Origin: Delphinapterus leucas
Lineage: Eukaryota; Chordata; Mammalia; Artiodactyla; Monodontidae
Direction of reading: 5' to 3'
DNA: 64,000 bases
NCBI RefSeq assembly: GCF_002288925.2
Contig: NW_022098021.1
Location: 29,156,667 to 29,220,666, forward strand
Below, one piece after another: positions 11,244 through 23,695 of this stretch (the first letter of the stretch is position 1; the number at the start of each line of letters is the position of its first letter). The notes below the pieces were generated by a model. That model had not been told where the DNA came from, searched no databases, and saw only the letters and a program-made list of their open reading frames with translations. Both the position numbers and the translations under genes were made by a program.

Positions 11244-13719
11244 TTCATGAAGTATGTTGAAGATGCTTAAATAAAACTTCTAACAATGATGTTATGTACT
11301 ATCTGTCTAGTTCGTTGTTGTGAAACGTGATTTTTTATGACATTTTAAATTGAATTAGTACACAGAAATTGCTGATTCCATCCCTCTGGAAACAATGACA
11401 CCTGAAAGCATTACATTGTACAGTATCCCAAGGCCTAACATTTTCTTTCTTTTATATATTTATACCCAAATTCACATATCCATGAAGTAAAATAGTTATT
11501 TTGTTGTGCTTCTTTCCAGCCAAATGTATTGCCTATTCATTCTAGTTTCAGCAGTTTATAAGTAGCTTTATGAAAGAGTGCCACTAAGTAAAAATAATTC
11601 TTTTTTCAAAATAATGAGAGTTTCAGTTGTTTCTTGAATCCCAAGTATTGAGGATTTATCAAAATCTCCAGGCTAATTAAACAATGTACTTACCATAGGG
11701 GTTCTGATTTTCTGTCTCATATGCACATACATACGGTTTTACATTAAAGAAAGCTGACTCACTTTGGCAGGAGATTCAATTTACACTGCAAAAAACAGTG
11801 GAGACTGCAAATGAACAGTGGTTTTGCAAAAGATACATGATTAAAATGGGAAGCAGCTTTGTTCCAAAATAAATACATCTTACAATGTTTATCATTATTT
11901 ATTTACTAGAAGTTAAGAGATTCACTATATTAAACTGTTTTTTTTATTCCTTCTTGTGTTTATGCTAACTGAAATATGTAGGAAAAATAGGTAAAATGAA
12001 TATATTAGAATTGACCAATATTCATCACTACCTTTCAACAGTAAATGGAGATTCTCTATTAATGAAGCATCTGATTGCTTTTATAACAATTTTCAGGAGA
12101 AATCAACATTCTCCTTACATGACAATGAAAAACATAGAATAAATGAACAGCTAAAACTTCAATGCAATTCTTATAAAAATTCATGAAAGTTTGAAACTTT
12201 AAGTATCCTTATTGATTTTTTATAGATATTATAGTATTTATTCTTTTTAATGTCTACATATTACTTATTGTTATCCAAAACATATATTTTAAAAATCTTT
12301 TAAATTATATTTTTATTTGTGGAAAACAAGTGCTTTGGGGCCATTAACAGGAAAGGAGAACCCTGAGATATTTTTGTGTATTTTATATTAGCTTATGTTT
12401 ATAAGGATATTGTCTTATGAATTTTAAGTATGTGAATACCATCTTGCATTAATACCAATAATACATTTTTCATAAATATTATACTTTTAAATTTTGTTTT
12501 ATACCTCAGGTAGAATCCAAATAGAAAACCATTGGGTTATATAGATAGGCAGTAGATGGATAGATGGTAGCTAGCTAGCAAGCTGGATTTTAAATTAAAT
12601 TATTACTTGAATATAAACTGATTTTAGAGAACAAAGAATGTATTATGTCCAAAATATGTTACCTTATGTGTTATATTTACAGAAAAGGAAATATGTGTGC
12701 AGAATGCAGGAGTTCTGAAATCAATATTACAGGCAATTATAAATTAATATGTCTCCTTCAGAAGTGAAATTTCACAATGTAATTACTGCGTTTCTTTACT
12801 AAAGCCATAAAAATTGTGAAACTAATGACTTTGATAACAGAATGGGTTTTTTTGGGTTTTTTTGCCCTTCCTATTCTGTGTATTTTTAATGAAAAAAAAA
12901 GCGAAAATGTGAATTAGTGAACAACAGAATGATCCCCAAATAGTATTTATTTATTATTAAGATAAGATTTATAAATTTTTTTCCTAATCAATTGTGTTTG
13001 CTTTAGGCCAGTATCATGTACTTAAGTAAATAAGCAAAGCTGTTATATGTGTTTGTCGGTACTAATTTCAAAGAAAACTCTATATGTATAAAGTCAAAAC
13101 TTTATTTTTAAATTTTTCATGTCACACATGGTGCCTTTATTTTAGTCATAATCTTTATATTTTCATGAACCTTATTGAATTAGTTAAGGGATAATTCAGA
13201 TTTAAATTTTAAAATACTCCACTGAAATAATAAAACTTTCTACAGGTAGAAGGCCCATGATAGCATCCAGTATTTGTATCTGAAGAGATTGTTTCCATGC
13301 AGGCCTAAATGCATTTCTGGAGGCACTTCACTATACAATTATACATCTCTGAATCTACCAGTAACAATTGCACTGATATTTTTTAAAAGTCTTATAAAAT
13401 AAACATTTAAAGTAGATTCCTTTTGTTTTGGCTAAATAGGACTGACTAAATTTCAAGTAAATATTCTCACCATCTCAAATAAAATCACACCAGTAAAATG
13501 CAATTTACCGTTTGAAATAAAAATGTTTTTGGTTCTTGCTGAATAAATTATTGAGTAAATTCCTATTGATTTAATTCGGTAAATATGATTCTAAACAATG
13601 CCCCACTAAAAATCCCTTTCATCTCTTCTATTCTCACCTGGAAACTATTGTTTTTATAAGTTGAAACCTGTAAGAATAAATTTTCTTGACTAGAAATTTG
13701 ACACATAATTTGGTAACTG
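11244..13719. other. AT-rich sequence without recognised features
   Basis: About 2.5 kb with no gene-like frame. Minor simple patterns are a (GATA)-like and 'gctagctagc' patch near 12545-12580 and a doubled 'gggttttttt' near 12844-12863. I recognise no named repeat. Confidence 0.45.
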
Positions 13720-14337
13720 TGTAACCAAGCAGGACCCTATGGGGCCTTCCCCAACAGACCAGCATTCTGCCTGCCTTTTCTCTGCAGAAAAACTTTAGCC
13801 TCCTAGGCCTTCCCCAAGTTACAGAGTAAATTTAATCAGAGAAGTGAGAAAATGCAGAAAGGAAGGAAAACTGTCAAGCAAGAAAAAATAATAATTGTTT
13901 AACCATTAAACAGTCAATGACCTTTTGCTCCTCCTCAAGAGCTATAGATACTATTCTGAGCCATATACTTTGAGCTGTTTGGCATATATGAAACCCCTAC
14001 CATGCAGAAGTTGTTAACTGTAGGTTACCCATAAGGACATAGACCATAGGTCATTTGGAACAAGAAGGTTGATGATGTTGACTCCCAATTACCTCACCAC
14101 CAACCAATCAGAACAATGTCCACAAATTGATCACACACCCTACACTCCCACTCCCTCACCCTGTTTTTAAAAACCTTTTCCTGAAAGCCTTCGAGGAGTC
14201 CAGACCTCTTAAGTATTAGCCACTTGGACTCTTTGGCGTCCTGCAATACATGCTACGCTTTCCTTCACCACAACTCAGTGTCCGTAGATTGGCTTTACTG
14301 CATGTGGGAAAGGGGACCCAAGTTTGGTTTGGTAACA
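13720..14337 (+). mobile_element. Solo LTR of a class I (gamma-like) endogenous retrovirus
   Basis: A 618-bp block bounded by TGTAACCAA at the left and TTGGTAACA at the right, an imperfect TG...CA inverted terminal pair. Its right half is typical of class I LTRs: a CCAAT-type element ('accaatcagaac', about 14103), an A/T-rich TATA-like stretch ('tttttaaaaac', about 14164), a degenerate polyadenylation signal near 14247 ('caatacatgc'), and 'cttccttcaccacaa' downstream. Possible 4-bp target duplications are ACTG at 13716-13719 and AATG at 14338-14341 (3 of 4). No primer-binding site, gag, pol or env follows on either side, so this is a solo LTR. The assignment is by overall pattern, so the family name is open. 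Confidence 0.7.
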
Positions 14338-15139
14338 AATGTTGCAAATTTATCCTTCACTTAAAAAATAAATAAAGAAAAAAATTAAAGAAAACATAAT
14401 CAAAAAATAATTTACATATACCTTTAAATAATTTACATTTAAATAGTCTGACATAATAAATAGAGATATAATGCTTGAGTATGGAATGTTTGGGCTATAA
14501 CTGTGTTCTAGGTATGGATTCTTACCATTTTTCCTGGGTCATGGGGACAAACAATGATTCTGCCCTGCATTTCCTCATTCAGTTGTCCAATTTTACTGAT
14601 TTACGCTGTGGTAAAATCTTCTGGTATTCACTTTACAGCACAAAGAATTTCAGTTTTTTGTGTGTTAAATTCCTTTTTTTGGTTAAATATGTAAGTGACT
14701 TAGGGAAAACTTGACCAGGTTATCACATGCTTCCAGTTTTTAAAGCATAACTATACTCCAAAATAAGTAAGATTCAGATAGCCATTAATCCAGGCTTTTA
14801 AATGTAAAATATAATTGTTATTATTACTATATCTGCATAAATGGTTATCTTTACCATATCCATAAAGTGTGATTATTTTGATATATGTTAATGTCCTTTA
14901 AACCAGGAGCTACATATTCCACAAATAGATACCTGGAGATCAGAGAAGTTATTTTTCCCTAAAATTCACCTAAATACTTACAAGAATCTTTCAGTAATAG
15001 GTTATATTGATAAAAAGTATGTGCCAAAATAAAATCAGCCAGTTAAGATTTTCCTGATGAAAAAGCAGTTGCTTTATAGTAGAAGAAATACATGTAGATA
15101 GATAAATTCCAAACATAACTCTTTTTGAAAATGAGAATC
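14338..15139. other. AT-rich unique sequence
   Basis: No recognised repeat or gene. A 79-codon frame at 14475-14714 shows no family resemblance and looks like chance. Confidence 0.45.
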
Positions 15140-15206
15140 TTGATGTTGCCTACCTCATAGATTTGTCCTCAGTAAAGCACATAGAATCATGTCTGGCTCT
15201 TGTTAA
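15140..15206 (+). mobile_element. MIR 3' fragment
   Basis: The order 'cctacctcatagattt', 'cctcagtaaagcacatag' and 'catgtctggct' follows the 3' half of MIR ('cctacctcatagggtt...' to '...gtgcctggca'). It is short and diverged. Confidence 0.5.
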
Positions 15207-16062
15207 CACTTTGAATTATCTAATATAATTTTTTTATATCAAATGCTTTGAGGAAATTAAATAAGTGATGGCAGATATATTAGACAGTTATTTAAATTTT
15301 GGTCAAATTAAACTGCAATTGTAGAATGTTAATGTTGTTGAGGCTGGAATATTTCCCATCTCACACAGAGCTGGCTTAGATCCTATATCATGACTAACAT
15401 CATTGATTATTCATTAACTGGCTCAATAATTCTTGTGCTATTGATTTCTTAGTAACCCGCATAAATCCATATAGGAACTGACCTTATCAAAAGTAGTAAT
15501 TTTACATTTGAGCTAAGACACAGCTCAAGAGACATGATTATTGTTATATTACATAATCGAAGAGTGTCTTTATTCACCTGCCATTTTCTTTAGACTCAAT
15601 AAGGTCTAGCAATTTGGCTTAGCAGTGCAGTCAAGATCTGCCATTATCTATGTGTTGGCATATTAAATGAACATCACTAAAACAGCTATTTGGAGATCAT
15701 TCACCTGACAAGATCTGTTCCTTATACTAGTGAAAACGGTTCTCATCCTTTGCTGGATAAGGACTCCACTGAAAAAGCATGATGGAAACAGAGAAAGCAC
15801 ACCACCCAACAAAGTCATGAACATTTATTATATGTTTATAGAGTTTTGGGTAAAATGAACTCCAAGTATTAAAAATCCTGAGATGGGTATTTGATTTTGT
15901 ATCAATTCGTCATGCAACTTGGACACACTTAACATGAGATAGTGGGTTTTTGTATAACTATTATGTCACAGTTAACTGAAATCAGCAGCAGCATCATCAT
16001 CATTGTCATCTCACCTGTATAATGAGTAAGGTAACTGAAAAACACAAATCTTCAATTGTCAC
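15207..16062. other. AT-rich unique sequence
   Basis: No recognised feature except a small (CAT)-rich patch, 'cagcagcatcatcatcattgtc', near 15985-16006. Confidence 0.45.
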
Positions 16063-16070
16063 TAACATGC
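16063..16070. repeat. Probable left target-site duplication of L1-C
   Basis: TAACATGC recurs at 23446-23453, immediately outside the 5' end of the inverted L1. The bases following both copies are similar but diverged, so the full duplication may be longer. Confidence 0.45.
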
Positions 16071-16399
16071 CATTAAACATATATTTTTAAAACTTTTTAT
16101 TGGCGTACAGTTGATTTACAATGTTGTGTTAGTTTCAGGTGTATAGCAAAGTGACTCATTAATACATATAGAGATACCCACTCTTTTTTAGATTCTTTTC
16201 CCATATAAGCCATTACAGAGTATCAAGTAGACTTCCCTGTGCTATACAGTAGGTTCTTATTAGTTATCTATTTTATATATAGTGGTTTGTGTATGTCAAT
16301 CACAATCTCCCAATTTATCCCTCCCCATCCATACCCCTTAGTAAACATGTTTGCTTTCTACATCCATGACTCTACTTCTGTTTTTTAAATAGTTCATTT

Positions 16400-19300
16400 G
16401 TACCTTTTTTCTTAGATTCTGCATATAAGCAATATCATATGATATTTGTCTTTCTCTGTCTGACTTACTTCATTCAGCATGACAATCTCTAGGTCCATCC
16501 ATGGTGCTGCAAATGGCATTATCCTGTTCTTTTTCATGGCTGAGTAATATTCCATTGTATATTTGTATCACACCTTCTTTAGCCATTCCTCTGTTGATGG
16601 ACAGTTAGGTTGCTTTCATGTCCTGGCTATTGTAAATAGTGTTTCTATGAACATTGGGGTGAATTTATCTTTTTGAATTATGGTTTTATCCAAGTACATG
16701 CTCGGGAATGGCATTGCTGGGTCATAGGGTAGTTCTATTTTTAGATTTTAAGGAACCTCCACTCTGTTCTCCATAGTGGCTGTACCAATTTACATTCCCA
16801 CCAACAGTGTAGGAGGGTACCATTTTCTCCACACCCTCTCTAGCATTTATTGTTTGTAGATATTTTCCATTATGGCCATTCTGACTCATGTGAGGTGATA
16901 TCTCATTGTAGTTTTGATTTGCATTTACCTAATAATTAGTGATGTTGACCATCTTTTCATGTGTTTTTTGGTCACTTGTATGCCTTCTTTGGGGAAATAT
17001 CTATTTAGATCTTCTGCCCATTTTTTGATTGGGTTACTAGTTTGTTTGTTTTTTTTTTTATATTGAGCTGCATGAGCTGTTTGTACATTTTGGAGATTAA
17101 TTCCTTGTTGGTTGCTTCGTTTGCAAATATTTCTCCCATTCTGAGGGTTGTCTTTTTATTGTTTATGGTTACCTTTTCTGTGCAAAAGCTATTGAGTTTA
17201 ATTAGGTCCCATTTGCTTTTTGTTGTTGTTGTTGTTTGTTTTTTGTTTTAATTTTCATTACTCTAGGAGGTGGATCAAGAAAAGACCTTGCTGCGATTTA
17301 TGTCAAAGAGTGTTCTGCCTATGTTTTCCTCTAAGAGTTTTATAGAGTCCAGCCTTACATTTAGGTCTTTAATCAATTTTGAGTTTATTTTTGTGTATGG
17401 TGTTAGGGAGTGTTCCAATTTCATTCTTTACATGTAGCTGTCCAGTTTTCCCAACACCACTTATTGAGGAGGCTGTCTTTATTCTATATTCTTGCCTCCT
17501 TTGTCATAGATTAGGTGATCATGGGTGGATGGGTTTATCTCTGGGCTTTCTAACCTGTTCCATTGACCTATATTTCTGTTTTTGTGCCAGTACCATACTG
17601 TCTTGATTAATGTAACCCTGTAATATAGTTTGAAGTCAAACTATAGGAGGAGCCTGACTCCTCCACCTCCATTTTTCTTTCTCAAGATTGCTTTAGCTAT
17701 TTAGGATCTTTTGTGTTTCCATTCAAATTATAAAGTTTTTTGTTCCAATTCTGTGAAAAATGCCATTGGTAATTTGATAAGTATTTCACTGAATCTAGAT
17801 TGCTTTGGGTATTATAGTCATTTTCACAATATTGATTCTTCTATTCTAAGAACATGGTATATCTCTCCATCTGTTTGTGTTGTCTTTGAGTTCTTTCACC
17901 AGTATCTTTAGTTTTCTGAATAGAAGTATTTTGCCTCCTTAGGTAGGCTTATTCTTAGGTATTTTATTCTTTTTGTTGCAATGGGAAATGTGATGGTTTC
18001 CTTAGTTTCTCTTTGTGATCTTTCTTTGTTAGTGTGTAGGAATGCAACAGATTTCTGTGTATTAATTTTGCGTCCTGCAACTTTACTTAATTCACTAATG
18101 CATTCTAGTAGCTTTCTGGTAGCATCTTCAGGATTTTCTGTGTATAGTACTATGTCATCCTCAAACTGTGACAGTTTTACTTCTATGTTTGCAATTTGGG
18201 TTCTTTTTATTTATTTTTCTTCTCTGATTGCTGTGGCTAGTACTCCCAAAACTATGTTGAATAATAGTGTCACAAGTGGACATCCTTGTCTTGCTCCTGA
18301 TCTTAGAGGAAATGTTTTCAGTTTTTCATCATTGAGAATGATGTTTCCTGTGGGTTTGTCATATATGGCCTTTATATGTTGAAGTAGGTTCCCTCTATGC
18401 CAACTTTCTGGAGAGTTTTTATCATAATGTGTGTTGAATTTTGTCAAAAACCTCTTCTGCATTTACGATCATTTTGAGATGATCATATGGTTTTTATTCT
18501 TCAATTTGTTACTATGGTACATCACATGAATTTATTTGTATATATTTGAGAATACTTAATATCACTGGGATAAATCCCTGTTGATCATGGTATATGATCC
18601 TTTTAATGTGTGGTTGGATTCTGTTGGCTAGTATTTTGTTGAGGATGTTTGTATCTATGTTCATCAGTGATATTGGCCTATAATTTTCTTTTTTTGTCGT
18701 ATCTTTGTCTGGTTTTGGTATCAGCATGATCGGGGCCTCTTGGAATGAGTTTGGGAGAGTTCCTCTCTCTGCAATTTTTTGGAACAGTTTCATAAGGATA
18801 TGTATTAGCTCTTCTTTAAATGTTAGAATTTGCCTGTGAAGCCATCTGGTCCTGGAGTTTTATTTGTTGGAAGAAATTTAGTCACAGATTCAATTTCAGT
18901 GCTTGTGATTGGTCTGTTTATATTTCCTATTTCTCCCTGGTTCAGTCTTGGAAGGTTGTACTTTGCTAAGAGTTTGTCCACTTCTTTTACGTTGTCCATT
19001 TTATTGACATACATTTTCTTGTAGTAGTCTCATGATCCTTTGTATTTCTGTGGTGTCCATTGTAACTTCTCCTTTTTCATTTCTTTTTTTTTTTTTTGAT
19101 TTGAGTCCTCTCCATTATTTATTTATGAGTCTGGCTAAAGGTTTATCAATTTTATCTTATCAAATAACCAGGTTTTAGTTTCATTGATCTTTGCTATTGT
19201 TTTCTTCATCTTTATTTCATTTATTTCTGCTCTGATCTTTATGATTTCTTTCTTCTACTAACTTTGGGCCTTGTTTGTTCTTCTTTCTCCAGTTGGTTTA

Positions 19301-20252
19301 GGTGTAAGTTTAGGTCCTTTATTTAAGATTGTTTTATTTGTTTGTTTCTTGAGGTAAGGTTTAATTGCTATAAACTTTCCTCTTAGAACTGCTTCTGCTG
19401 CATCCCATAGGTTTTGGGTTTTCATGTTTTTGTTCTCATTTGTGTCTATGTGTTTTTTACTTCATCTTTGATTTTTTTCAGTGTTCCATTGATTATTTAG
19501 TAACATATTGTTTAACCTCCATGTGTTTATGTTTTTTACGTATTTTTTTCCCCTGTTACTGATTTATAATCTCATAGTGTTGTGGTCAGAAAAGATGTTT
19601 AATATGCTTTCAATTTTCTTAAATTTACCGAGACATGATTTGTGACCCCAGATGTGATCTATCCTGGAGAATGTTCCATGAGCACTTGAGAAGAAAGTGC
19701 ATTCTGTTGTTTGTGGATGGAATGTCCTATAAATATCAATTAAGTCTATCTGGTCTAGTGTGTTATTTAGGGCTTGTGTTTCCTTATTAATTTTCTGTCT
19801 GGATGGTCTCTCCACGGTGTAAGTGGGGTGCTAAAGTCCCTGGCTATTATTGTGTTACTGTCAATTTCCCCTTTTATGGCTGTTAGCATTTGCCTTATAT
19901 ATTGAGGTGCTCCTATGTTGGGTGCAGAAATATTTACACTTGTTACATCTTCTTCTTGGATTGATGCCTTCATCATCATGTAGTGTCCTTCCTTGTCTCT
20001 TGTAAAGTCTACTTTGTCTGATATAAGTATTTTTACTCCAGCTTTCTTTTGATTTCCATTTGTATGGAATATCATTTTCCATCCCTTCACTTTCAGTCCG
20101 TATGTGTTCCTAGGTCTGAAATGGGTCTCTTGTAGACAGTGTATATACGGGTTTTGTTTTTGTTTCCATTCAACTAGTCTAGGTCTTTTGGTTGGAGCAT
20201 TTAGTCCATTTACATTCAAGGTAATTATCAATATGTATGTTCCAATTGCCAT
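16400..20252 (-). pseudogene. L1-C ORF2 remnant
   Basis: LINE-1 ORF2 whose start is preserved. The frame at 20252-19767 opens with 'MAIGTYILIITLNVNGLNAP' and holds the endonuclease residues of 'CLQETHF' and 'KVKGWKM'. The catalytic 'GDFNTP' reads RDFSTP, so the Asn is lost, and a frameshift follows in the next stretch. The second endonuclease half (19815-19564) keeps 'IDIYRTFHPQTTE', 'RIDHI' and 'SDHNT'. The reverse-transcriptase region is split (19014-18823, 18793-18512, 18462-18211). The last of these keeps 'GARQGCPL' and 'LLFNIVL'. The following 'FADD' box has become FEDD, after an in-frame stop. It is a non-functional gene remnant. Confidence 0.9.
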
Positions 20253-20332
20253 TTTCTTAATTATTTGGGGTTTATTTTTGTCAGTCTTTTTTCTTCCCTT
20301 CCTCTTTTATTCTCTTCTCTTGTGGTTCCTGC

Positions 20333-21238
20333 CTAGAGAAGTTCCTTTAGCATTTGTTGTAAACCTGGTTTGCTGGTGCTGAATTCTCTTAGCTTTTGCT
20401 TATCTGTAAAGCTTTTGATTTCTCTTTTGAATCTGAATGAGAGCCTTGTTGGGTAGAATATTCTTGGTTGTAGGTTTTACCCTTTCATCACTCTAAATAT
20501 ACCCTGCCACTCCCTGCCACTCCCTTCTTGGCTGCAGAGTTTCTGAGAAAGCTGATAACCTTACAGGGATTCCCGTGTACGTTTTTTGTTGCTTTTTCCT
20601 TGCTGCTTTTAATATTTTTTCTTTGTATTTCATTTTTGTTAGTTTGATTAATATGTGTCTTGGGATGTTCCTCCTTGGGTTTATCCTGTATGGGACTCTC
20701 TCTGCTTCCTGGATTTGGGTTACTATTCCCTTCCCCATGTTAGGGAAGTTTTTGACTATGATCTCTTCAAATATTTTCTCAGGCCCTTTCTTTTTCTTCT
20801 TCTTCTGGAACCCCTATAATTTGAATGTTGGTGCACTTAATGTTGTCCCAGAGGTCTCTGAGACAGTCCTCATTTATTTTCATTCTTTTTTCTTTATTCT
20901 ATTCTGCAGCAGAGATTTCCACCATTCTGTATTCCAGGTCATTTATACATTCTTTGGCCTCATTTATTCTGCTATTGATTGTTTCTAGTGTGTTTTTCAT
21001 TTCAATTATTGGCTTGTTCATCTCTGTTTTTTTGTCCTTTTGTTCTTCTAGTTAGTGTTAACTTTTCTTGTATCTTCTTGAACCATGCCTCCATTCTTTT
21101 TCCAAGATCTTGTATCATCTTTACTACCATATCTCTGAATTATTTTTCAGATAAATTGCTTATCTCTTCTTCATTTATTTGTTCTTTTAGGTTTTTATCT
21201 TTTTCCTTTATCTTCAACATATTTCTTTGTTGTCTCAT
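20333..21238 (-). pseudogene. L1-C ORF1 remnant (about 302 codons)
   Basis: LINE-1 ORF1 from ATG 21238-21236 ('MRQQRNMLKIKEK') to TAG 20335-20333, close to the usual 300 residues. A TAA at 21142-21140 interrupts it after 'ISNLSEK'. Beyond it the same frame continues into the charged coiled-coil region, and a C-terminal RNA-binding part is open at 20738-20493 ('ERVPYRINPRRNIPRHILIK', 'LKAARKKQQKTYTG', 'PVRLSAFSETLQPRREWQ'). ORF1p normally trimerises through the coiled coil and coats L1 RNA. At least the TAA and further frameshifts disable this copy. Confidence 0.88.
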
Positions 21239-23445
21239 TTTGTCAAAATTACTGTGTTTGTGGTATCCTTTCTGCAGGCTGCTGGATTGTAGTTCCTCTT
21301 GCTTCTGGTGTCTGTCCCTTGGTGTGTGAGTTTGGTCTGAGATTTGTGCTGTTATCCCCTTGATAGGGGGTTTGATTTGTGTTGTGGTGATCAGAGCCTG
21401 CCCTAGATATTGAGCGGGGCTTCCCCTTTGTTCTGTGGTTGTCACTTCCCTGTCAGGGGTGGAGGTTGCTCCCTAGTTGTTGGTGTTGAGCTCCCAAGAT
21501 CTGTTTCTTAGCTGTGATTCTGACCTGTGGGGTGAGGAGGCAAGATTGGCACACTCCCACTGGGAGAGAATCCACTGAGTATTCCTCCTCTGGAGCTCTT
21601 CACCTGTGAATGTGTTCTGTTTTGTTCCCTTTCACCCATTGTTTGGGTTCACAACATATACTGTTGTTGGCACTGCTCTCAGTCTCCCCTTAACTGTGTT
21701 TATGCTGGCAGTTGGTCCTGGTGTCTCTCAGGTGTTGTTTTCACCCGGCCACCAGAACAGATCTACTGAGGTCAGGTCTCAGTGCTGCACTAGTCATGCA
21801 CCTGGACTTGCTGTGAGAGCTATTGAGGCAGCTTGGGCTTTGGTCTGACCCAACCCTGCATGTTCGTGTCCATAGAGCCCACAGCTGCTAAAGCCAGACC
21901 CGTCCCAGCTGCAAATGCACTTGTTGTCCTTTCAGATGTTTTGCAGGTGCTGAATTTAGGAAGCTGTTAGCGGAGGTGTAACTCCACAGCTTGTGCAGCC
22001 GCAAGTGGAGATTTCAGCTCTTCTTCCTTAGCCACACAGCTCCTGGGGCATAGCTGTGGTTTCATCCCCTCCTCTGGGTGGCTTTCTAGTAATGAGAGGT
22101 TTCTCTGTTTCCTGGGACAATGGGACTGGTCCTGGTACCTGCTGATGGATTTCCTATTTGCGGAACCTATCCATGACCTCCCAGGACAGTGTGTTGTGTT
22201 CTGGCACCCACTAGTATATTTCCTAGTAGCGAGAGTTTTCCACATACTCCCTGGACAGCGGGCTGGGCCTCAGCACCCACTGGCGATTTCCTAGTTGGAG
22301 AAGTTATCCACATTCTTCCAGGACAGCAGAGTGGGTTACGGCACTCACTGATAAGTTTCCTAGTTACAGAAGCTATCCATGTCCTTCCCAGACAGTGGGG
22401 CATGTTCTGGCATGCACTGGAAGATTTACTAGTGGCAAGAGGTTTCCATGCACACCTGGGAACTGCAGGGCGGTTTCCAGCACCCACTGACAGATTTCCT
22501 AGTTGCAGAAACTATCTGCACCCTACTGGGACAGCAGGGGCATATCCTGGGATCTGCTGGAAGAATTCCTAGTGACTGGGGCTGTCTCCACCCTTCCAAA
22601 TAAGTGGGGGCAAGTCCTGTGACCTGCTGGTGAGATTCCTAGTGCTGGGAGCTATCCATGCCCTTCTGGGTCAGTAGAGGCAGGGCTTGGTGTTGGCCTA
22701 TGGGTCTGGAAAAGACAGCTAGTGCCCAACTCTGGAGGAAAAGATGGTAGTGGTGACTCACACCCATACTCGGAGCTCAGGTAGGCAGATCCTGTTGCCT
22801 GGGAGTGCTCACATGGAAAGAATTTCTTATGATGGCCCCATCCCTCTCATTGTGCACCTCCCCAAAATGGTGCCTTGCCTTTCTGATGGGCCCAGGCTTC
22901 TTCCTAGCACACCCTCAGTTGCCATCGCCCAACTTTTTCAGGCTGTTTCCATACCTAACCCTGGTCCTCTCTGTGGGACTGAGCTTTGGAGTCTGAGCTT
23001 CAGCACCAAAACACCACCCTCACCAATAGAGGAGTGTCTCAGGTTTGGGAACATAGGGTGTGGGTGTTGATCCTCTTTGCAGGTTACTCTCTGTTTTGCT
23101 TTCCACAAACCCAGTTGCTTCTCTCCCTTCTCAGGCTCTGAAACACCCCCTCCATCCAGTATAATCTCTCCATTGGTGAGGAGCCTTCCCAAGGTGCAGG
23201 TGACTTTCTTCCTTCACAGCTCCCTCCTCAGAGTGCAGGCCCCTTACTGATTTTTCTTTTTTTTTTCCTTTTTTCCTACCCAGTTATATGGAAGTTTTCT
23301 TGTCTTTTCGGACATTTGACATCTTTTGTCAGCACTCAGTAGCTGTTTTGTGTGAATCGTTCCATTTGTAGATGTATTTTCAATGTTTCTGTGGAGGGAG
23401 GTGAACTCTGATTCTTACTTCTCAGCCATCTTGATCCCAATCCCT
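21239..23445 (-). promoter_or_regulatory. 5' UTR/promoter region of L1-C
   Basis: The 2.2-kb GC-richer leader upstream of L1-C ORF1. It contains the tandem array described separately (22083-22690), flanked by non-repeated leader on both sides. Frames of 60-127 codons on both strands within it follow the tandem repeat, which is a multiple of three in length (69 = 3 x 23). They do not look like proteins. Confidence 0.7.
22083..22690 (-). repeat. Tandem array of about nine 69-bp units in the L1-C 5' UTR
   Basis: The motif 'tttcctagt' or a close variant recurs at 22083, 22150, 22219, 22287, 22356, 22425, 22495, 22565 and 22635, spacings of 67-70 bases. Between these marks every unit has the same order: a 'gaagctatccatg'-like part, 'cccttcc', 'gggacagcgggg' and 'ttctggcaccc/gcactgg'. 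Units are diverged from one another. The array is the kind of promoter monomer known from mouse L1 5' UTRs, but with a much shorter unit. Confidence 0.85.
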
Positions 23446-23453
23446 TAACATGC
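23446..23453. repeat. Probable right target-site duplication of L1-C
   Basis: TAACATGC, paired with 16063-16070. Confidence 0.45.
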
Positions 23454-23549
23454 TGTTATATACATATTTTTAATATTAAGTTTTAATTTTACATGGGTAC
23501 TGGGAATTTTTTCTGGTCTCTGTATTCTTTAAATAGTCAGTAATCACAT

Positions 23550-23695
23550 TGACTAAACATGTGTGCTTGGAGCTAGAGCCTCACATTAACCACCACACTA
23601 CATACTAGTTGTATAAACTTGGGTAACTTAACCTTTCCATAATCAACTTTTCACTCATAATTCATTAGATAACTTAAAGTTCTCCATGTAAACTG
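23550..23695 (+). mobile_element. MIR SINE fragment
   Basis: 'ctagttgtataaacttgggtaac', 'ttaacctttcc' and 'ttcactcat' follow the MIR order ('ctagctgtgtgaccttgggcaa', 'acttaacctctctg', 'ctcatctg'). It is diverged and the borders are approximate. Confidence 0.65.

Larger units (their letters stand above)
16071..23445 (-). mobile_element. L1-C: near full-length LINE-1 with repeated 5' UTR, inverted, inactive
   Basis: A roughly 7.3-kb LINE-1 on the minus strand. In its own direction it starts near 23445 with 'atcaagatggctgagaag', the normal beginning of an L1 5' UTR. It then has a 2.2-kb 5' UTR with a 69-bp tandem array, ORF1 (21238-20333), an 80-base spacer, ORF2 (20252 to about 16400) and a 3' UTR ending near 16085. 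ORF2 is broken in many places. It belongs to a different subfamily from L1-A, because the 5' UTR middle and the 3' UTR differ. Its greater divergence suggests it is older than L1-B. Confidence 0.92.

Noticed and set aside
22167..22572. Two long opposite frames (106 and 127 codons) with repeating peptide units
   Set aside because: The 69-bp tandem array has a length divisible by three, so frames stay open through it on both strands. No protein family resemblance.
22083..22690. CRISPR-like regular repeat spacing
   Set aside because: Units are head-to-tail diverged monomers without unique spacers, and the context is a mammalian L1.
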